Shown: positions 1-5,398 of the stretch, piece after piece | Layout: every line of letters begins with the position of its first letter | Position numbering within the stretch: position 1 is the first letter of the stretch | DNA from: Gammaproteobacteria bacterium | GTDB lineage: Bacteria > Pseudomonadota > Gammaproteobacteria > HK1 | Length of the DNA: 5,398 nucleotides | Assembly (NCBI GenBank): GCA_013042035.1 | Contig: JABDQX010000249.1 | Location: forward strand, 1-5,398 | Reading direction: 5' to 3' | Translations under genes and position numbers: made by a program | Notes under the pieces: model-generated | What the model saw: only the letters and a program-made list of their open reading frames with translations | Told to the model about the DNA's origin: nothing | The model's database searches: none

Positions 1-2392
1 GTTGCCGCCCCTCGTTTTCACTGTGTTTTACGATAGGCGTGTGGGCCGCGGCTGGCGGTGGCAAGGTGCTCGTTTCGCGAGCATCGGTATCGGATGAGCT
101 TGGTATCGAGCTAAGATCCATGGCCAACAGAGATTCCGTCAGTCGCCGCAGCGCATTGGCGCCGGCTTCTTTTCTTGTCTTTGCCAGTTCGATCCGATGC
201 TCGGTTACGAGCAATACCCGTTGCGCTTCCGCTGTTTCTTCGGCCTTGGCTTTCACCTGTGAGACAGCAATATCCACATGGTGATTACGTACACCAGCCA
301 GGGCCTGCAACGTACGCCAGAATTCACGGCGATCGAGGCACGCCTCAACGAGTATCGTGGACACGATCAGTCGGCGTAACCGCGCTCCACGCGTACGTTC
401 ATCTTGATGTGCGGCCCAAAGGAAAGGCAATTGGTGCCCCCGTTGTTCGGGGTCCAGGGCCAGATAGTTATCCAGATGTATTATTTCTTTTGCATCCAGG
501 GTATCCGGTACCGGATAAAAATGTGGCCACCAGCGGGGATCCAGTAGCGCATAATCGGCAAACCCGAATGTCATCAAAACTTCCGTAACGGTGCCGTCCT
601 CCGTGCGGTATTGGAAAGGGTGATCGGGCCAATCGGTCTTCGGTTGAAGATTGTCGGCAAGGGATAAAGGAACAGTGCATTTTCCACCCAATGCCGGATT
701 GTACTGAAGGAGGGGATGGGCGCGACTTTCCACGGCCGCGCTCTCAAGGAGCCAGGGCCATAATGACAGTGATTGCTCCGTATTTCCCGGATAACCGGAT
801 CCCAATAGATGCAAGGCCGGCCGTCCGGCTCGAAGCGCCATCTCGAATCCCGCCAGCAGGTGCTGAGGGCGTGTGGCGGAGGATTGCACCACGACTGCCT
901 GACGATGGCTGATGCCGAGATAACCGAGCTCCGTGCGGCACGTTGCACCGGCAATAGCCTCCTCCCTCGCACCCGGATCCATGCCGGGTTGTGTTTCCAG
1001 AACGACCTGTATGGGGCGGTCGGCATGTAACAGGCGAGATAACCCGATAAGCCCGTTTTGGGCTACGTTCGAAGCGGAATCGACCACCAGCACTACCGGT
1101 GCCAGTTTCGATTCGTGTTCCGAGAGCGTACGCCAGTCGAAACTCGAGAACCAGATATCGTGGATCTCGGGTTCATAACTATTCTCCAACTCAATGGTGG
1201 CGATCCGCATGGCAAGTGCGAGCCGGATTAATCGTTCCACTTGTTCATCGAAAACAGCCATCGCCGTGGCAAAGGGGTCCGATGATTCACGAAGTTCCCA
1301 TTCCTCGGACAGATCTGTCGGCAACTGATCGCTTGATAGTCCGTATGCGCCACTGACCGCGGTACCGCAAACAAGGATTAGCTGCGGCGATGGTGACTCC
1401 ATACCGGTTATCTGTTCATTTTCCAGGACATCCAGGGTTTCCCGAATGCGTCGATGCTGCTCCGGGGACATAATCCGAGACCCATGGCTATGATCCATCA
1501 GATCGGATAGTGCGAGTGGATCGAGAAAACGTTCACCGCCAATGCCGATACTGTCAAGCACCATTTTGGGTTCGATAGCCTCGATGGATTTGCCTTTCTC
1601 CATTTCAATGAGTGCGTTTAGCCGATCGGTCAGGTTTTTTACCTGAAGAAGGGTTTGCGTGTGTTGCGATTGATAACGGCGTTTGGCCGTGTGGGCCAGC
1701 ATATGCAGCGGTGCGCGCCGACTAAACGGTAAAAATTGTCCTGAAGGTACCCTTGCTTTGAGTTGTGTCAGCCCTGTTTCCAGTTGTTCGCGCTGTTTAT
1801 CTCCAAGGTGCAGGGACGTAAGCAGTGCCTGTATCGCCTTTTCCAGTACGATCTCGGCCTCTCTTGGTCCTTCACTGTTGTCATCGCCATGGTCGACGAT
1901 TTCGACAATGTGCTTCTCTAACCGGACCAGGTGTTCTTCCAACAGTCGTTTGGTTTTGTTTTCGAAATCCCCAATGAAGCCGTTGAAGAAGCCCGGTAGC
2001 GGGAATACACCGTCATGGTTTTGTGCAGGTTGTGAAATGCCGGAAGAAACCTGGGTGTCCGTTCGGGCAATGTCGGTCGCACAGGCGAGAAATAACGGGT
2101 AATCGTGACGCAGGGCTGGCTCATCCCGATAAGGGCCGAGAAACGCGGGCAAATACCGTCCGTCGACGGCCTCTTCCGGATCCGGGACATCCGGTTTGCC
2201 TAGATAAAATCCCCGCAACATCCGAACAGCGTCGTCTTCCGATGCGACTTTTCTCGTTGCCTGTGGACGCAACGGAATCTCTGTTCGATCCACTCCGGCG
2301 GTATGATCGCCCCCGATAGGGGAATGACGAACGACCAATTTTTCGGGAGATTTCGGGGTTTTGTTTTTTTCGCTATCTGTGGATGATGACAT
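1..2392 (-). CDS. Large PFOR-related protein with degenerate TPP-binding domain (partial, C-terminus off window)
   Basis: My own reverse-strand translation gives one uninterrupted frame of 797 codons from the ATG at 2392-2390 to the left edge; the stop lies outside. The start is the first in-frame ATG after an in-frame TAA (2464-2462, which is also the stop of the upstream gene); no good Shine-Dalgarno precedes it. Residues 1-337 are unrecognised, polar at the start and then largely helical (two charged helical stretches near 137-220 and 235-320). From about 420 it follows the PFOR TPP domain: FDWRTLS (418-424), a hydrophobic strand ending VVLVVDS (433-439), GLSRLLHADRPIQVV (450-464), LGYLGISHRQAVVVQSS (489-505), then AVESRAHPLLQYNP (553-566), which resembles the PFOR tail AVxSGYWPLxRYxP. 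FWRTLQALAG (691-700) is followed by a charged, Ala-rich helix (about 705-757) and a Ser/Pro/Ala linker (758-797). The GDG and NTGGQ motifs that bind TPP-Mg in PFOR are absent, so ordinary 2-oxoacid oxidation is doubtful. Homology to PFOR is recalled from family sequences, not searched; function unknown. It lies 69 bp downstream of aas. Confidence 0.8.
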   Translation of the reverse strand, partial: MSSSTDSEKNKTPKSPEKLVVRHSPIGGDHTAGVDRTEIPLRPQATRKVASEDDAVRMLRGFYLGKPDVPDPEEAVDGRYLPAFLGPYRDEPALRHDYPLFLACATDIARTDTQVSSGISQPAQNHDGVFPLPGFFNGFIGDFENKTKRLLEEHLVRLEKHIVEIVDHGDDNSEGPREAEIVLEKAIQALLTSLHLGDKQREQLETGLTQLKARVPSGQFLPFSRRAPLHMLAHTAKRRYQSQHTQTLLQVKNLTDRLNALIEMEKGKSIEAIEPKMVLDSIGIGGERFLDPLALSDLMDHSHGSRIMSPEQHRRIRETLDVLENEQITGMESPSPQLILVCGTAVSGAYGLSSDQLPTDLSEEWELRESSDPFATAMAVFDEQVERLIRLALAMRIATIELENSYEPEIHDIWFSSFDWRTLSEHESKLAPVVLVVDSASNVAQNGLIGLSRLLHADRPIQVVLETQPGMDPGAREEAIAGATCRTELGYLGISHRQAVVVQSSATRPQHLLAGFEMALRAGRPALHLLGSGYPGNTEQSLSLWPWLLESAAVESRAHPLLQYNPALGGKCTVPLSLADNLQPKTDWPDHPFQYRTEDGTVTEVLMTFGFADYALLDPRWWPHFYPVPDTLDAKEIIHLDNYLALDPEQRGHQLPFLWAAHQDERTRGARLRRLIVSTILVEACLDRREFWRTLQALAGVRNHHVDIAVSQVKAKAEETAEAQRVLLVTEHRIELAKTRKEAGANALRRLTESLLAMDLSSIPSSSDTDARETSTLPPPAAAHTPIVKHSENEGRQ

Positions 2393-2422
2393 GCAATTTA
2401 CTTTGTAGTTTCGATTTGCAAA

Positions 2423-2452
2423 ATTATTATGAAAAATGCGCGGAAAAAACAA
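2423..2452 (-). promoter_or_regulatory. Possible sigma-70 promoter in the 69-bp gap before the PFOR-like gene
   Basis: On the minus strand TTGTTT (2452-2447) is followed after 18 bases by AATAAT (2428-2423), or after 15 bases by the overlapping CATAAT (2431-2426). Either -10 hexamer matches TATAAT at five of six positions, but the -35 is weak and neither spacing is ideal. The gap (2393-2461) is clearly richer in A+T than the flanking genes and shows no terminator hairpin, so read-through from aas is also possible. AT-rich DNA produces such matches by chance, hence the low confidence. Confidence 0.3.
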
Positions 2453-2461
2453 GGATCGGCG

Positions 2462-4822
2462 TTATTCAAAATTGACATCTTGCCGGACGTCGCGCATGGC
2501 GAGTTCCTCCGCCCCCGCATAGTTTGTCTTCCCCGTGCCGAGCAAGGGAACGGTTTCCGTTAAGACGATCTTTTTCGGTACGCCAACCTCGCCGAGTCCT
2601 TCGTCCTTTGCGTACTTCAGAAGGCCCCGGCGATCGACCTTCGGGCATTCGGTTACCAATACCAATTGCTCGCCTTTTTGCTCATGCGGTATTGCTACCA
2701 CCGCGTGGGAGAAGGCAGGCCAGACGCGATGCACGAATTCTTCGATAGCGGTCAGTGAAATCATCTCACCGCCAATCTTTGCAAACCGCTTGGCACGTCC
2801 CCGGATCCAGAGATAACCGTCTTCGTCGACACTGACGATATCACCGGTATCATACCAGCCGTCCCCGAGATCCGTCTTGAGCGGCCGCAGCTTTCCTGGT
2901 GTATCGGATAGCAGATAGCCTAACATCACGTTGGGACCGCGCACCCAAAGCCGACCGGCTTCTTCGACGCCACTGACCGGCTCAAGGTGATATTCGACAC
3001 CGGATAGCAGTCGGCCCACGCTGCCCGGACGATTTTCGGCTGGCGTATTGACGGACAGTACGGGAGAGGTTTCCGTGACACCGTAGCCCTCGAAGACGCG
3101 GACACCAAATCTTTCCATCCAGGTTTCCCGCGTACCGCGTTGCAATTTTTCAGCCCCCGCGAATACGTAACGTAAACTTCGAAAATCATAGGGATGGGCG
3201 TGACGGGCATATCCAGACAGAAACGTATTGGTGCCGAACATTATCGTGGTATTCGTTTCATAGGCAATCTCGGGAATAATCCGATAGTGGAGCGGCGAGG
3301 GGTAAAAGAACACCTTCATGCCCAAGAACATTGGCAGCAGCGTGCCAATGGTAAAGCCAAAGGAGTGGAAAGTCGGTAGCGCATTCAACACAACATCCGT
3401 GGGACGGAAATCACCGCGGCTTTTCATCTGTTCGATATTCGATATCAGGTTTGCGTGAGATAGCACCACCCCTTTGGGTGTGCCTTCCGAGCCGGAGGTA
3501 AACAAGACAACGGCCGGAGCGTTTGGATTGGGATTGCCGGACAACCGGCGGTATGCCAGATGGGGAAAGCGGGCGGCGATCACGCCCTGTAACTTCAGAC
3601 CCAACCCGGCATCCCGGACCATATCCTCAAGATAGCGTATTCGTATTTCCCGGGCGGCGAGTTTCTCGACATCATCGGTCAGTTTTGCCTCGCTCACAAA
3701 GCGCCGGGAGGTATACACTGTGTCGACTTGAGCGGTTTTTGCCGCTGACAACATACCCCGGGCTCCCGTGGAGAAATTCAGCATGACGGGAATCCTGCCA
3801 TGGAGGTGCAACCCGAAGAACGCAACCGCCGTGGCGCTCGAGGTGGGAAGCAGCAACCCCACATGCTCACCCCGTTTCGTCTCCTTGGCCATCAGGTGCC
3901 CGAGAATATAGGTGCGCACGATGAACTGATGGTATGTCAGCGGTTCGCGCCGAATATCTTCCACGACAATGTGTCCCGGGCCATGGATATCCCGTGCCTC
4001 CAATAGCGCCTTATAGAGAGTTTGTTCGGTATTACGGCTGGAGAAGCACAGATCCACCATCAGATCGGCAAGCGCCATGCCCACTCGTCGGCGCCGCTCG
4101 ATGCCCGTAACGGTTTCCGGTACATCGATTTTTCGCGGTGGCAGTAGCGTGATGGTAATGGGAGGGAACCAGCGTAATCGCACCTGGCATCGCAGGCGGG
4201 AAAAGGGAGTATACTGTGCGCCATTGATGTGCACGGGAAGTAATGTGGCGCCAACGCGATCAGCCACCAATCCGGGGCCGTCGTATACTTTCATGAGCCC
4301 GCCGGTTACCGTGATGCGTCCTTCCGGAAAGATAACGGCGCTTCGATCTTGCTTTAGCCGGGCAATCAGTGCCCTGACGGCCAATGGATTGTCGGGTTCC
4401 ATGGGAAGCAGGGGAACAAACAGCGGCACGAGACGCATCCACCAACGTTGGGCAATGTGTGAGTTGATGGCAAATGCGGGATCACCTGGCAGGTATACCC
4501 ACAGAAGGACGGCGTCGAGAAACGACACGTGATTCGCTACCACCAATACCTGTTTCCCGGTCGCTTTATGGTTCTCGATGCCTTTTATTTGAATCCGATA
4601 TAGAACCGCGAACACGCCCCGTAACAACAACTTGATAAGTCGTCTGACGAATAGTTGTCCGGCGAGTTGTGTTGCGAATCTTTTGACGGATTTTTTAAGG
4701 TATCGGAAAAACAAAGATCCTGGAGAATCCGATGCGCGAATCAAGGCCCAGCCCCTTTCGGCCTTGGCGCGAAGCGCTAACATGTTCACAAACTGCCTGG
4801 TAAATTGTTTGTTCAGTTTCAT
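2462..4822 (-). CDS. aas: Bifunctional 2-acyl-glycerophosphoethanolamine acyltransferase / acyl-ACP synthetase (Aas)
   Basis: This 786-residue protein has the Aas layout. The N-terminal PlsC-type acyltransferase carries the catalytic NHVSFLD box (97-103) and the FPEGR box (165-169), followed by GGLMKVYDGPG (174-184), nearly as in E. coli Aas. The adenylate-forming half carries the P-loop FTSGSEGTPKG (441-451), EGYGVTE (578-584), YDTGD (657-661), the hinge region GRAKRFAKIGGEM (675-687) and the C-terminal catalytic-lysine loop GTGKT (762-766, K765). By family knowledge it activates fatty acids with ATP onto bound ACP and transfers the acyl chain to lysophospholipid at the inner membrane. All key residues are present, so it should be active. 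It is about 65 residues longer than the E. coli enzyme (719), almost all at the N-terminus, where a basic, hydrophobic stretch (about 41-75) precedes the usual start. The start is firm upstream because TAA (4828-4826) lies in frame just before the ATG; a GTGAG (4836-4832) may act as a weak ribosome site. No lplT flippase gene, its usual partner in enterics, is seen in the window. Confidence 0.95.
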   Translation of the reverse strand: MKLNKQFTRQFVNMLALRAKAERGWALIRASDSPGSLFFRYLKKSVKRFATQLAGQLFVRRLIKLLLRGVFAVLYRIQIKGIENHKATGKQVLVVANHVSFLDAVLLWVYLPGDPAFAINSHIAQRWWMRLVPLFVPLLPMEPDNPLAVRALIARLKQDRSAVIFPEGRITVTGGLMKVYDGPGLVADRVGATLLPVHINGAQYTPFSRLRCQVRLRWFPPITITLLPPRKIDVPETVTGIERRRRVGMALADLMVDLCFSSRNTEQTLYKALLEARDIHGPGHIVVEDIRREPLTYHQFIVRTYILGHLMAKETKRGEHVGLLLPTSSATAVAFFGLHLHGRIPVMLNFSTGARGMLSAAKTAQVDTVYTSRRFVSEAKLTDDVEKLAAREIRIRYLEDMVRDAGLGLKLQGVIAARFPHLAYRRLSGNPNPNAPAVVLFTSGSEGTPKGVVLSHANLISNIEQMKSRGDFRPTDVVLNALPTFHSFGFTIGTLLPMFLGMKVFFYPSPLHYRIIPEIAYETNTTIMFGTNTFLSGYARHAHPYDFRSLRYVFAGAEKLQRGTRETWMERFGVRVFEGYGVTETSPVLSVNTPAENRPGSVGRLLSGVEYHLEPVSGVEEAGRLWVRGPNVMLGYLLSDTPGKLRPLKTDLGDGWYDTGDIVSVDEDGYLWIRGRAKRFAKIGGEMISLTAIEEFVHRVWPAFSHAVVAIPHEQKGEQLVLVTECPKVDRRGLLKYAKDEGLGEVGVPKKIVLTETVPLLGTGKTNYAGAEELAMRDVRQDVNFE

Positions 4823-5282
4823 AATTTAGAACTCACATACTGTATTTCCATGCATCGACAGCACAAAACCCTCGAATATTGGCCCGCGAAGTGGGGCCGT
4901 ATCCGAATGGGCGGCATTTGAATCCATAGCGGAAAATGCAAAACTCAAATTGAGCTTCATAACTCAGAGCGTGCCTTAGAGCGTGTCTGAAGTCCGGATT
5001 ACAACAAACTACAACGCAATTAGGGAGCGCAGGGCGAGTTTTGCATACAGCTCTATGGAATAGAATATGGGATTTCAGTAAACTCCTAACCCCCCCAACA
5101 AGCAATTATCCTTATTTGAGATTGCGTGACAATTTCGAATAAAGGGAGTGCTGGGAGTTTGCCCGACTTAGGGATTCGTAGCGAGGGAAAGCGGGGTCGA
5201 GGCATAAATTTGCGAAGGTTCGAGGCGAATAGTGAACTATTTAAGGCGATTGCCAGAAAAGAATATACCGGATTGCGACGTA
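4823..5282. other. Non-coding leader upstream of aas; no convincing gene
   Basis: This 460-bp stretch has no open frame I believe in. Frames of up to 90 codons exist on both strands (for example 4833-5105 and 5086-5298 on the minus strand) but have no family resemblance, no good ribosome site, and overlap one another. Small features seen: a GGCCC/GGGCC stem with an 8-base loop (4881-4898), a direct repeat of AGAGCGTG (4966-4973 and 4978-4985), a CTCAAATTGAG palindrome (4944-4954), a C7 run (5090-5096) and ATAGT/ACTAT (5229-5240). The aas promoter should lie here; the best minus-strand candidate is TTGTGC, 16 bases, TACAGT ending about 14-20 bases before the ATG, which is weak and too close to be convincing. 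Confidence 0.6.
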
Positions 5283-5362
5283 TTTTGTTCGTATTCAAGG
5301 CGCGGCAACAGGCGCATAGTCGTTCTATGTAACTGTTGACGTAACGCAGAAAACGGACAAAA
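5283..5362. repeat. 80-bp imperfect palindrome, possible dispersed intergenic repeat
   Basis: Three nested pairs of complementary arms share nearly one centre at about 5322. The outer arms TTTTGTTCGTATTC (5283-5296) and GAAAACGGACAAAA (5349-5362) match at 12 of 14 positions; one of the two mismatches would be a U-G pair in a plus-strand transcript. The middle arms CAACAG (5306-5311) and CTGTTG (5333-5338) and the inner arms CATAG (5315-5319) and CTATG (5325-5329) match perfectly, leaving the loop TCGTT. Unpaired bulges separate the three stems. There is no T-run that would make it a standard terminator. The sequence, with the AGGCGATTGCC-type stretch to its left, resembles a dispersed intergenic repeat of gammaproteobacterial genomes, but only one copy is visible here, so that part is inference. 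Confidence 0.6.
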
Positions 5363-5398
5363 GGACAAGCAAGCTGGTATGTTCTTTGATAGAAATCG

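Noticed and set aside
574..1026. 150-codon minus-strand frame
   Set aside because: It is in another frame inside the PFOR-like gene, with a Arg/Pro/Trp-rich composition typical of a shadow; no frameshift is needed because the main frame is open throughout.
1683..2102. 139-codon plus-strand frame, and other plus-strand frames across 39-2319
   Set aside because: They lie antisense to the continuous 797-codon minus-strand frame, which has clear PFOR-like motifs; the plus-strand products are Ser/Cys/Arg-rich shadows.
4838..4862. TACTGTAT followed further on by ACAG, suggestive of a LexA box
   Set aside because: The spacing between CTGT and ACAG is 14 bases instead of 8, so only one half-site is present.
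4881..4898. GGCCC/GGGCC hairpin considered as a terminator
   Set aside because: The stem is only 5 bp with an 8-base loop and there is no T-run after it on either strand.
4833..5105. 90-codon minus-strand frame just upstream of aas
   Set aside because: Composition is unlike a protein of this locus (many Cys, Arg and His without pattern), it has no recognisable motif, and it covers the place where the aas promoter should be.
5126..5332. 68-codon plus-strand frame with a GTG start, rich in Lys/Arg/Glu
   Set aside because: No family resemblance and no good ribosome site; it runs through the left half of the palindrome and ends in it, with another frame on the opposite strand (5086-5298). It is best explained as a by-product of the repeat.

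Overview
The window holds one co-directional pair of large genes on the minus strand, plus about 575 bp of non-coding DNA in front of them. Reading in the direction of transcription (right to left), the order is: a non-coding leader with an imperfect palindrome (4823-5398), a two-domain acyltransferase/acyl-ACP synthetase of the Aas type (4822-2462), a 69-bp AT-rich gap, and a very long open frame (2392 to the left edge) that is cut by the window boundary.

The Aas call is solid: PlsC and adenylate-forming signatures are complete and in the expected order. Aas re-acylates lysophospholipids at the inner membrane. The second gene encodes at least 797 residues without a stop. Its middle and C-terminal part reads as the thiamine-pyrophosphate (TPP) domain and following tail of pyruvate:ferredoxin oxidoreductase (PFOR). 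However, the residues that normally hold TPP and its metal ion are not there. Its first ~330 residues are a mostly helical region that I do not recognise. The visible part ends in a charged helix and a Pro/Ala/Ser linker, so at least one further domain probably lies beyond base 1.

The organism is most likely a gammaproteobacterium or a close relative: the Aas is a full-length relative of the E. coli protein, base composition looks moderate (about half G+C, by eye) and the intergenic DNA is AT-richer. I cannot name a genus. The two genes could be co-transcribed, but the 69-bp gap also contains a plausible promoter of its own. A functional link between phospholipid repair and a PFOR-like protein is not established; it is the most unusual aspect of the locus. 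No RNA genes, CRISPR arrays, transposase genes or phage genes were found.
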